From: Candidatus Obscuribacter sp.
GTDB lineage: Bacteria; Cyanobacteriota; Vampirovibrionia; Obscuribacterales; Obscuribacteraceae
Length of the DNA: 49,463 nucleotides
Direction of reading: 5' to 3'
NCBI GenBank assembly: GCA_021772095.1
Contig: JADYXR010000202.1
Location: 1-49,463, forward strand
The notes beneath the pieces were generated by a model, which was given only the letters and a program-made list of their open reading frames with translations, searched no databases and was not told the origin of the DNA. Below, piece after piece: positions 33,004-41,043 of this stretch (the first letter of the stretch is position 1; the number at the start of each line of letters is the position of its first letter). Position numbers and translations under genes: made by a program.

Positions 33004-33357
33004 TCAGGCGCGGTTATAGTCGTCGGAGTAGCGGACGATGTCTTCCTCAGGGAAGGCGTCTCCGGTCTGCACTTCGATGATCTCCACAGGTTCTTCGCCA
33101 TTGCATGTGATGCGGTGCTTAACGCCGCGTCCCACGTACACGTGGTCTCCGTAGACGTAATCTCTCGTTTCGTCATCCAGAGTAACAGTGGCTGTGCCGC
33201 GCACTATAACCCAGTGCTCGTCGCGGTGCTTGTGGCTCTGGTAGCTGAGACGCTGACCGGGATTGACCACGAGACGCTTGACCTTGGTGTAGGACTGATC
33301 GTCAAGAATGATGAAACTGCCCCAGGGTCTATCTTCTCGGTAGTTGTTGTTGGACAT
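33004..33357 (-). CDS. Cupin, mannose-6-phosphate isomerase type II-like
   Basis: A 117-residue single cupin domain. It matches the C-terminal isomerase part of ManC/AlgA-type enzymes, with RPWGSF at the start, then VNPGQRLSYQSHKHRDEHW (metal-binding His and Glu, about residues 33-51), GDHVYVGRGVKHRI (second cupin motif) and IIEVQTG...EDIVRYSDDYNRA at the end. Such stand-alone domains interconvert mannose-6-phosphate and fructose-6-phosphate or bind related sugars. The ATG at 33357 has GGGAAG at good spacing. It is divergent from the M50 protease gene. The enzymatic assignment is by family only. Confidence 0.8.
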   Translation of the reverse strand: MSNNNYREDRPWGSFIILDDQSYTKVKRLVVNPGQRLSYQSHKHRDEHWVIVRGTATVTLDDETRDYVYGDHVYVGRGVKHRITCNGEEPVEIIEVQTGDAFPEEDIVRYSDDYNRA

Positions 33358-33501
33358 GGCGCTTCCCGCTTTTGTGTCACAACATCGTATCACCATGACG
33401 ACAGCCCACCGCCCCCGATTAAGTTAACGCCTTCTTACGAAGTGAAAAGCGCACTGCGTGCACGCGCTCGAAGTCTCAACGCACGTGAAAGTCGAGAAAT
33501 C

Positions 33502-34197
33502 ATGAATAACGAACGGTTGAACTCGCTCGGTTCCATGGCTCTGTCGGTGCTCTTCTGGTATCTCCTGACCCAGTCGCTGCCGATGGCTATCGGAATCATT
33601 TTGCTCGTGTTCATTCACGAGATGGGCCACTTCTATGCGGCTCGCTTGAAGGGCATCTCGGTCGAGATGCCGATCTTCACTCCCCTGGGCGCCTATGTCC
33701 GGCTCTCGTCGGCATCGTCTGCCCGTGACGAGGCTTTTGTCGCTTACGCCGGACCGCTGGTCGGCGGCGTGGTCAGCCTCGCGGTGATCGCTCTGGCGCC
33801 GGCTCTGGGCAGCAATCTGCTGTTCAATCTGGGTGTCTGGGGCGTGATCATCAACCTGCTCAACCTGGTTCCGCTGGAACCGCTGGATGGTGGCAAAATT
33901 TCGCTCGCCATCGAACGCCGGATGTACTTCCTCGGCGTGCCGATTTTCATCTACTTCATGACCCTGGTTGGACTGAACATGTTCAACATGATCATGGCGT
34001 TCTTGATTCTGAGCCAGTCCTGGACTGCCATCCAGTATCGCAATCAGCAAGCCGAGATGGCGCCATCGTATTTCCGCGTGCCAATCGGGCAGAAGATCGT
34101 CTATGCCGGCGCGTATCTCGCACTGGCAGGTCTTCTGACCTGGGTGGCTCTGCAGCCGGCGGCGTTTTTGAAGCTGCTCGTTTCGTTCGGGCTCTAA
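33502..34197 (+). CDS. Site-2-type intramembrane metalloprotease (M50)
   Basis: A 231-residue membrane protein with the zinc motif HEMGH at residues 39-43 (HExxH) and the third ligand in NLVPLEPLDGG (Asp129), diagnostic of M50 site-2 proteases and close to the SpoIVFB/YwhC-like small forms. Five or six membrane helices flank these sites. There is no PDZ or CBS domain. Such proteases cut membrane-bound regulators. The ATG at 33502 follows a weak GAAAGTCGAG tract; the longer upstream frame overlaps the cupin gene on the other strand. The gene is followed by a 13-bp hairpin. Confidence 0.85.
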   Translation: MNNERLNSLGSMALSVLFWYLLTQSLPMAIGIILLVFIHEMGHFYAARLKGISVEMPIFTPLGAYVRLSSASSARDEAFVAYAGPLVGGVVSLAVIALAPALGSNLLFNLGVWGVIINLLNLVPLEPLDGGKISLAIERRMYFLGVPIFIYFMTLVGLNMFNMIMAFLILSQSWTAIQYRNQQAEMAPSYFRVPIGQKIVYAGAYLALAGLLTWVALQPAAFLKLLVSFGL

Positions 34198-34220
34198 GCT
34201 CGAACAACGTTCTCAGTGCA

Positions 34221-34250
34221 AGGAGGGCGGAGCATGCGCTTCGTCCTCCT
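34221..34250 (+). terminator. 13-bp hairpin after the M50 gene
   Basis: AGGAGGGCGGAGC (34221-34233) pairs with GCTTCGTCCTCCT (34238-34250) around ATGC. Two wobble pairs are G-U in the plus-strand RNA. No T tract follows. Confidence 0.6.
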
Positions 34251-34300
34251 CGAGCCTGTCCCCAGACTATCCAATTCAACTTCCTGAAAGGAACCAGCAT

Positions 34301-34828
34301 ATGTTCGGACTAGGTGGAATGTGGGTTTTCAGCTTGGTTCTGGTCCTGCCGCTGCTCATCGGCGTCGGCTCAACCAGCAAGCGTGTCTACGAGTTTCTTA
34401 TCTCGCGCGGCGTCAGCCGGAACAACGCCTTGACGGCTGCTGTCGTCGGCTTGATCATGCTCGCCGGCGTCATGTCCTCTCCGCTCTTCCTCGGCGCGCT
34501 CCCTCTGCGCGTTCTGGCGGGCGCCTCTTACCTGTACTTCCTGTTCATCGGCGGCCGCACCATCGTGAACTTCTTCACAGGCGGTGGGTCGGAAGCGAAG
34601 AGCGAGACGGACAGCGATAACCACGGTGGTGTCGAGCACGGCAAGCACACCGGCAGCGACGGCAAGACCGACGCTCCGGCTCCTGCTGTCGAGCCGACCG
34701 AGCCCGCTGCGACTCGCCCGACGTCTCCTCCGCCTGCGCCCAGGCGCACCGCGGCCGAGCTGCGTGCAGAGCTGGAGCGCCGCATCGCTGATAGCGATGG
34801 CAAGGGTGACGGCAAGGACGCAAAGTAA
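34301..34828 (+). CDS. Small membrane protein with disordered tail
   Basis: A 175-residue protein. About three membrane helices lie in residues 5-90 (WVFSLVLVLPLLIGVG, ALTAAVVGLIMLAGVM, VLAGASYLYFLFIGGRTIV). A hydrophilic tail of ~75 residues follows, rich in Asp, Lys, Pro and Ala, with a final charged helix (TAAELRAELERRI). No family is recognised. The ATG at 34301 has AAAGGA nine bases upstream. It lies between the M50 protease and coaX and could share their transcript. The tail is probably cytoplasmic. Confidence 0.6.
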   Translation: MFGLGGMWVFSLVLVLPLLIGVGSTSKRVYEFLISRGVSRNNALTAAVVGLIMLAGVMSSPLFLGALPLRVLAGASYLYFLFIGGRTIVNFFTGGGSEAKSETDSDNHGGVEHGKHTGSDGKTDAPAPAVEPTEPAATRPTSPPPAPRRTAAELRAELERRIADSDGKGDGKDAK

Positions 34829-34893
34829 GGCGCCACCATCTGTGGTGCTGCTCGAGTGTTGAATAAACGCTCGATCCTCTCATGTTAACCAGC

Positions 34894-34934
34894 GCGGGGT
34901 GCCAGTTGTTCCAAAAGGAGCATTGGCACCCCGC
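34894..34934 (+). promoter_or_regulatory. 11-bp hairpin in the coaX leader
   Basis: GCGGGGTGCCA (34894-34904) pairs perfectly with TGGCACCCCGC (34924-34934). Its loop contains AAAAGGAG, a ribosome-site sequence with no start codon at the right distance. The true coaX ribosome site (GGGAG, about 34942) begins 8 bases after the hairpin. Confidence 0.5.
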
Positions 34935-34951
34935 CTAATTCGGGAGCAACT

Positions 34952-35710
34952 ATGTCAAGGATTTTAGCCGTTGATGCCGGCAACACGCGCGTCAAATGCG
35001 CCGTCGTCGAAGACGGTGCTGTTCTTGAGCAGTGGAGCTTCCTGACCAGGCACGTCCGCAGCAAAGTTCGAGGCGCACTTTCGCGCGTCGACTTGCCGGT
35101 CGTTCTGGCTTCGGTAGTCCCTGCAGTAACCAAGGCTGTGAGCGCCTGGTGTGAATCGAGCGGCCGCGAGCTGTTCGTCATCACAAGCAAAAACCAGACG
35201 CTTCTCAAAGCCAACGATGAATTGGGCGCCGACCTGCTAGCCGCTGCCGCCGCCGCCTTCAAGCTTCACGCTAAGGGGCGACCGGTTGCTGTGATTGGAC
35301 TGGGTACCGCCATTACTTTGACTGCCATCGCCGGTGATGGCACGTTTCGCGGAGCGCTGTTCACCCTCGGGATGAAACAGACCCGCGACACTCTGGCTGC
35401 GCGCTGCGCTCTGCTCGACCACGCCGCCACGACGGCGCCGTCCAGTGTGCTGCTCGGTAACGATACGCGGAGCTGCATGGACAACGGCGTGCTTCTGGCC
35501 ACCGTCGGCATCGCTCGTGCGTACGCCGACCAGGCGCGACGCGAGCTGGGCTCCGACGCTCTGATCGTCGCTACCGGCGGCGACAGCGCTCTGGTTGCGC
35601 CACTGGCCAACGCCTACCAGCGCCGCAAAGCAATCAACATCGTCGACAACGAACTGACGCTGAAGGGCATTTACTTGCTCGCCGGCGAACGCCGTTGTAG
35701 CTCATGTTGA
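34952..35710 (+). CDS. coaX: Type III pantothenate kinase
   Basis: A 252-residue cytoplasmic kinase, the first step of coenzyme A synthesis from pantothenate. The N-terminal phosphate loop DAGNTRVK (Asp8-Lys15) and the internal GLGTAITLTAI strand (residues 116-126) are the family signatures of the ASKHA fold. The motif usually written GxDR is GADL here (residues 92-95), an unusual loss of Arg. The C-terminal GGDSALVAPL helps define the second phosphate site. The length is normal. The ATG at 34952 has GGGAG seven bases upstream. A strong terminator follows, so it ends its transcript. Confidence 0.85.
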   Translation: MSRILAVDAGNTRVKCAVVEDGAVLEQWSFLTRHVRSKVRGALSRVDLPVVLASVVPAVTKAVSAWCESSGRELFVITSKNQTLLKANDELGADLLAAAAAAFKLHAKGRPVAVIGLGTAITLTAIAGDGTFRGALFTLGMKQTRDTLAARCALLDHAATTAPSSVLLGNDTRSCMDNGVLLATVGIARAYADQARRELGSDALIVATGGDSALVAPLANAYQRRKAINIVDNELTLKGIYLLAGERRCSSC

Positions 35711-35737
35711 ACCGTTGCTAAACGCTTCGGGGGCGAG

Positions 35738-35780
35738 CGCACAATCGAGGTTTCACAACCTCGTTATTGTGCGTTTCGTT
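35738..35780 (+). terminator. Intrinsic terminator after coaX
   Basis: CGCACAAT-CGAGGTT (35738-35752) pairs with AACCTCG-TT-ATTGTGCG (35757-35773), with a two-base bulge. It is followed by TTTCGTTTTG. Confidence 0.8.
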
Positions 35781-35943
35781 TTGGGATTTGTTTTACTATG
35801 GTAAAGAGTAGAAGAAATTCTATTGAGCGGGACGGGTAATGTCCATCCTCATCTCAGTGCTCTTAAAACAGAGTTCAACGACCGTTTGAACACAACCGCG
35901 GACCAATCGGAATCGATCCGGAAGTGGTGGTATATGTGGTGCG

Positions 35944-38900
35944 CTATTTAGATTGGGTTGGCAGTAGTTTGATATGCAGGCTGGTTTTACTGGCATCCTT
36001 GATTGGAGATTTGACAAGCTCAGGTTTGATTACAGGAAACTTGATGCCGTTTTTCTGGCAGACCACGAACACTTGTCCTGGCAGGCTGGAAGTCAGGAAT
36101 TTGCCGTTGGAGTCATAGCTGCGGACAATGAAGGCGACACTATCCTCGGTGTCATACTCATCGAACGGCATGAGGCTCAGACATTCAATCAGACCAGGTG
36201 GAACATCAGGCTTGCCGTCCTGCGGGAAGACTGTCTGTCCCGTTTTGTACTTCTCCAACATTTTAGTGAGCTCTTCTTCACCGTCATATTTTTCGAATTC
36301 ATGAGCTTTCAATAGTGGTTTGACACTTTTGCCTATCGGGTTTTCCCAGCGCACATCCGCGCCCATATCGCTAATGCTCTTACGCTTCTTGGGATACTTG
36401 GACTGATGTCGCGAGAAGTAATAATTGGCCAGATCGGCAATGCGCTCCATCTCTTTTGGAATCTTCAAATTCTTGTTGTCGGGCTCATAAAGGATCGTGC
36501 CATCCTGGTCTTTGAGCCCGTCTTCGACTTGTTCGAGAATGTAGCTGGTTTTTCCAAACGCCATTTTGCGAATATCTTCGGCCAAGCCTTCCTTCGGCGG
36601 ACCGGCTTTGGCAGCCATTTGAACGTTGGTGCCGCCGAAAGTGATCTTGGCTTTTCCGTCTTCTTCGATTAGTACAGTCTTTAGTCCGTCGGCTGAGGTA
36701 TAGGTTTTGCCGACCAGAGGAGCGAGTGCGGGGTCGACAGCTTTGGAGTTTTTCTTGTCACCGGTGTCCATAACGGCCATGCCGCCGATCACGGCCAGCA
36801 AGACGCCACCTGCGAGAACCAGTGTTCCTGCCGTGATCGCCAGTGTTCGCCAAATTCCGGAATGCTTGATCGAGTAAGCCAGTTGTCCCGACTTAGAAGG
36901 TTCTTTTTGAAACATTTGTCGCGACAAGCGCAACTGCCGTTGACGTTCCAATCGATCGAGATCGGCTTGCTCAACGTCTGTCCATGCGCTTAGTTCTTCT
37001 TGCAAATCTTGTGGGATTGTCACCGTCCGTGATGACGTCATCATTCTCTCTGCGAACTGTTCTTCTACCTGTTTGATGCGCTCCGAATCTGTTCCAGCTA
37101 GCTGCATCATGGCAATGTAGCTGTTATAGACCACCGCAAACAATGGATGCGAAACCGGCAAAAATTGATTCGCCATTTTTACGGTAGTGTCAAACGATTG
37201 CTCGCATTCAGGCAGTCTGTCCAGCTTTTGGAAAGTGCGCGCGCGTTTCAAATTGACAACGATGGTGAGAGCGTCAGGACGATCTCCGCGTGTTGCTGCC
37301 CAGGTGACGAACTCTTCGTAGTGATCGAGCGCTTCTTGAAACTCTTCTTCGTGATAGAAACAATCGCCGAGTTTATGCAGGCAGTTACCGAACTCTTGTG
37401 AATCAGTCGCCGACGCCTTCTTGAAGAGCTTGTACGCTTTTTTGAAGAGCGGCAAAGCGATTTTGTAGTTCTCATTGCCCATGGCGGAATCTGCCGTGCT
37501 CGAGGCCAGGCAAGCTTCGCGGAATTGTTTGCTGTTGGGAACGGATCGCTCCGAGTCTCGCGAACTTTGCTCGACTAGCTTCAGATGCGGTTGTTCGTCG
37601 GCATAGCGTGAACTGTCAGCGGCATAGTCGCCGGCTTCCGTGACGTTCTCGGAAGACTCAGTTGCCGTGCCGCTCTGCGATGAGTCGTGATAGTCGCTTG
37701 CGGTCTCAGATCCGTAACCGCTAAAGGGCGAAGAATCTTGTGATTTAAACGAATCATAGTTTGATTCGGCAGGATGTTCGTCTGCTGCAGGGGCTGCTGC
37801 GAATTCTGAGGCGCCAGGCGCGAATTCAGAGGAGTCGCCGTGGTCGGTGTGTGATACCGAGGGTGGTGACCCGTCATTGTACGTGCCGATGTCGGATTTA
37901 ATTTCAATGCTTTCGTCATCATCCAATTGCCAATCGTCTGGAGGCAGATTGTCGAATCCCGGAGCGTTTTGCCCCGGCTCCCACGATGGCATTTCATTAA
38001 CAGCCTGCATGGCGGGCATGCTGTCGTCTGGAAAAGGAAATCGCGGAGTGGCAGGCGTCTGTGGTGGGCGCACCGGAAGATCTGTGTCGTCTTCGCCGAT
38101 CTTAGTGAAGTAGCTGCCCGGTTGTTTCGGCGCTTTGATGTCCTGAGTTCTGGAAACCTGTGAATCGCCGGGGCCTTTTTTCGAAGTCAATTGTCCAAAC
38201 GACTTCGGCTTCGGCAACGCTTTGTCATCGCGCGAACTAGTCAATTTATTTGCGGATTGTGCGTTGGCTGGTCGCATCGGTTCAGCTGCCGGTGCGGATT
38301 TCGGCGGCGTAAACGGTTTTGCAGGCAGGCTGAGAGCAGGTTTTGCAGGCGACGGAGCCGGTTGTGACGTAGCCGGTTTTTGATCGACCAGTTTTGATTC
38401 GACCGGGATCGCTTCGGCTGCTTTTGGCTCGGCTGGTTTTTGTTCGGCCGGTTTCGCTTCGATTGGTTTTGGTTCGAACGGTGTTTGTGCGACTGGCTCC
38501 GGCTTCACTCGGGCAGGTTCAGATGGCGAAGGCGCCGGCATAACCGGAGGCGGGGAAGGCATTGGCAGAGCTGGTGCAGCGGGTTTTGGAACAGGAGTCG
38601 GTGTGACTGGCTGCGTCGGTGGTGTCGCCGCCGGTGCCGATTTTTGAGCTAGTGCCGGATTTGGTGGCACGTAAGGCATCCCGAAACCGGCTGGTAAATC
38701 TGTGAACGAGGCAGATGGTTTTGATGCAGCTGGAGGACCGGCCGACGAAGATGTTGGCGTTGTTGCGGCTGGAGAACCGGATGACGACGATGTTGGCGTT
38801 GGCGTTGATGCAGCTGGAGAATCCGCTGACGAAGCTGTTGGCGTCGATGCAGCTGGCGAACCGGGGGAAGTTTTGGCGACGTCGCCTAAATGAAGCTCGC

Positions 38901-39693
38901 TATGAATTCGCCCACGTGCCGGAGGACGCTTCGATAGTGGCGTGCGAGGTGAAGTGGCGCCGGAGCCCGTTAAGTCGAGCACGTTAGGAAGCTGGTCCGC
39001 AAAACCTTCAGGCGGTGATTGAAAACTATCCAGTGGCGGAAGCGGGGCATTGTCCGCGGTGGCAGTGCCAAGCCCGGCGAGACCCGGCGGCGGCGCTGGA
39101 AAAGAAGGTGGCAAGCCAGGCGGCGGTGGTTTGTTATCGTTTAAATCGGGGAGAATTAAGCCCGGAGCACCACCGGCTCCGGCTGGAGAATTCGGCGGCG
39201 GTGGTGGCGCCTGCGGTGCGGCCCAGTTAAATTTCGGAGGTGGTGGCGGCGGCGGCGGAGCCCCTGCTGCTGCGCCAAGTCCAGTCGGTGGAGTCGGCAA
39301 AGCGATACCGCCTAGTGAAGGTGGTGCTCCTAATACCGGGTCAGCTCCCGGCGAAAACAACCCCGGAGGCGGAGCCGGCAACGAGTCGCTTGCGTCTTTG
39401 GCAGGACCGCTGGCGCCGTCCTTTCCAGGAATCCATCCAGCACCGGTTTTGCGATCAGATTTAGGCGTTATCGGTTTAATCGAAACCGATTTCTCGTCGT
39501 CCGCCTTATCAGTTTCAGCCTCGCCAAAGATCAAATCATCCGGCGGAATAGAAAAAGACAAGCCCGATGCTTCTTTCCCTTCGTTCTTGTCGTTGGAAGA
39601 AGCACTCGAATCGTTTTTGCCTGTGCTATCGCTATTCAGCTCGTTTTCCCCCCCCCTCGCCCCTTGCCGCTTTTTTGGTCCGAGGATTCGCAT
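35944..39693 (-). CDS. Giant proline-rich TPR membrane protein
   Basis: A 1,249-residue protein. Residues about 1-45 are Ser/Asp/Glu-rich. About 45-530 is a low-complexity Pro-, Ala- and Ser-rich region with polyproline runs (APPPPPPPP-type) and repeated KPAEQKPAEPKAAE-like steps. An acidic Ser/Gly/Tyr-rich linker follows. About 720-890 is a TPR-like helical array (KKAYKLFKKASATDSQEFGNCLHKLGDCFYHEEEFQEALDHYEEF). One membrane helix lies at about 945-972, with a folded C-terminal domain of ~275 residues after it. The long N-terminal part would lie in the cytoplasm, and the C-terminal domain outside. The ATG at 39693 has GAGGG eight bases upstream; the TTG five codons earlier is an alternative. 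A scaffold role is likely, but there is no known family. Confidence 0.7.
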   Translation of the reverse strand: MRILGPKKRQGARGGENELNSDSTGKNDSSASSNDKNEGKEASGLSFSIPPDDLIFGEAETDKADDEKSVSIKPITPKSDRKTGAGWIPGKDGASGPAKDASDSLPAPPPGLFSPGADPVLGAPPSLGGIALPTPPTGLGAAAGAPPPPPPPPKFNWAAPQAPPPPPNSPAGAGGAPGLILPDLNDNKPPPPGLPPSFPAPPPGLAGLGTATADNAPLPPLDSFQSPPEGFADQLPNVLDLTGSGATSPRTPLSKRPPARGRIHSELHLGDVAKTSPGSPAASTPTASSADSPAASTPTPTSSSSGSPAATTPTSSSAGPPAASKPSASFTDLPAGFGMPYVPPNPALAQKSAPAATPPTQPVTPTPVPKPAAPALPMPSPPPVMPAPSPSEPARVKPEPVAQTPFEPKPIEAKPAEQKPAEPKAAEAIPVESKLVDQKPATSQPAPSPAKPALSLPAKPFTPPKSAPAAEPMRPANAQSANKLTSSRDDKALPKPKSFGQLTSKKGPGDSQVSRTQDIKAPKQPGSYFTKIGEDDTDLPVRPPQTPATPRFPFPDDSMPAMQAVNEMPSWEPGQNAPGFDNLPPDDWQLDDDESIEIKSDIGTYNDGSPPSVSHTDHGDSSEFAPGASEFAAAPAADEHPAESNYDSFKSQDSSPFSGYGSETASDYHDSSQSGTATESSENVTEAGDYAADSSRYADEQPHLKLVEQSSRDSERSVPNSKQFREACLASSTADSAMGNENYKIALPLFKKAYKLFKKASATDSQEFGNCLHKLGDCFYHEEEFQEALDHYEEFVTWAATRGDRPDALTIVVNLKRARTFQKLDRLPECEQSFDTTVKMANQFLPVSHPLFAVVYNSYIAMMQLAGTDSERIKQVEEQFAERMMTSSRTVTIPQDLQEELSAWTDVEQADLDRLERQRQLRLSRQMFQKEPSKSGQLAYSIKHSGIWRTLAITAGTLVLAGGVLLAVIGGMAVMDTGDKKNSKAVDPALAPLVGKTYTSADGLKTVLIEEDGKAKITFGGTNVQMAAKAGPPKEGLAEDIRKMAFGKTSYILEQVEDGLKDQDGTILYEPDNKNLKIPKEMERIADLANYYFSRHQSKYPKKRKSISDMGADVRWENPIGKSVKPLLKAHEFEKYDGEEELTKMLEKYKTGQTVFPQDGKPDVPPGLIECLSLMPFDEYDTEDSVAFIVRSYDSNGKFLTSSLPGQVFVVCQKNGIKFPVIKPELVKSPIKDASKTSLHIKLLPTQSK

Positions 39694-40620
39694 CTTACAT
39701 ACCCTCAATATAGAGATATAAATACATGCTATCTAATCTCCGTTGAACAAAGTCTCCAGGGATGGCTTGTACCATCACGATCCAACGCAGGAGATTTCAT
39801 AAAAATTGGTACGTGGTTATCGGTCGCCTGCTTTTATTGGCCTTTGCGATCCAAAACCATCGTCATCGCTGGTTTTAAATTACTAACCTCCCTAGTACAA
39901 AACGATCATCTTTTTTCGCGTCACAAATCACTTTTGTCAGGCGACAAACCACTGTTAGTCGCGCTGTAAGCCGGCTTCGTTGCGTTCGAAACAACTCAAA
40001 ATATTTACCCATTGGTCTGGTACTGCATTTGGTGCCCGGGATTTGTTTCTGAAATGCTAGTGCTAGTGACCGTTTTGGAACGCTGGTAATATCGAAAAGT
40101 TAAGCCTCGCTAACGAATTGCCGCTATGTTTAATGTGTGAAATACACAGCTAATATCACAAGGGTAGATGAAATGCCCAGCCAGACGTGGGTTTCGCCTT
40201 GTCGGTCCAAAGCACTGTGATTGTTTTGCAGCTTAGAGCGAAGTAATATAACCGTACAACTCTACAATTCTCCTCCCGTAAACCGCTCGAAACAACCAAT
40301 CCCCATCAGCCTTTTCGACCTTTCCATACTGCGTTTAACAGTGTGGGCGAGCACCGGGTTGGGAGAATTTCTAGAGAGGTTTGAGTTGGAAGTTGTTTTG
40401 GACTTCGGTCGCAACGCGCTGTGCAGGCTCTTCCAGAGGCTTCGCAAGCACACACACACCATCTGTAAATACCGCAATAGAATCCCGGTAAATGCGTGGT
40501 GGTTTCTGGAACGTTCGTCTCTGAGGCGTGACGAATGTGCGGTTAGTCCTCGTAGTCGCTCACTCAGTGCATCGAATCTAATTGAATGACGACAAAATTT
40601 AAATTTAGACAATTTTGAAT
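39694..40620. other. 0.9 kb gap upstream of the dikinase leader
   Basis: No supported gene. A minus-strand frame at 40262-40612 and a 38-codon plus frame at 39762 lack ribosome sites. TATA-rich sequence at about 39709-39730 may be the -10 region of the 39693 gene. Confidence 0.4.
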
Positions 40621-41003
40621 CATCGACCTGGCAACAGGCTGCGATGGTGGCTTGTTCAGTGTCCCCTGAACAGTCGTTACCAGAGATTTCGTTTTGTTCT
40701 GCAGTCCGGACCTTGCATCAGAAATGGTGTCGGGTGGCTGTGCATGCGCTTTTCTAAGGATTCAACACATTGTTTGAATCGATTGGCGTGTGCTGCAAAA
40801 CGAGTTTCGGCAGATTCGACCCCGGTGGTCGAAGAGGGACAAACAGCGGTTGGCGACCGCGTCCTGAAAAGGAGAAGTCAAAGTCGGCGCTCTTCAATTG
40901 GATTCTTTGAAGAGGGTCGAACTGCCCGATTTAGAGCGGGGCAGAGGTGACATAGCCTGGAGACAAACCTTGGCGGCGGACGCTCCTGCCGCGACTAGTC
41001 TCC
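40621..41003 (+). promoter_or_regulatory. Hairpin-rich leader of the dikinase-like gene
   Basis: Consecutive stem-loops fill this leader: 40621-40646 (CATCG/CGATG around CCTG-GCAA-CAGG, a GNRA tetraloop), 40653-40672 (TGTTCAG/CTGAACA), 40759-40780 (GATTCAA/TTGAATC), 40815-40833 (TTCGACC/GGTCGAA), 40890-40914 (CTCTTCAA/TTGAAGAG), 40922-40944 (CTGCCC/GGGCAG), and 40959-41003 (GGAGAC/GTCTCC enclosing GCGGC/GCCGC). They end 40 bases before the start codon. Such density suggests a regulatory leader or a stable upstream RNA. Confidence 0.45.
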
Positions 41004-41043
41004 ACGTTTTAACAAGAACGATTCCTTTTACTCGAGGAAGAAC

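Noticed and set aside
39762..39878. 38-codon plus-strand frame upstream of the giant TPR gene
   Set aside because: Looks partly protein-like, but there is no good ribosome site and it overlaps the likely promoter of the opposite gene.
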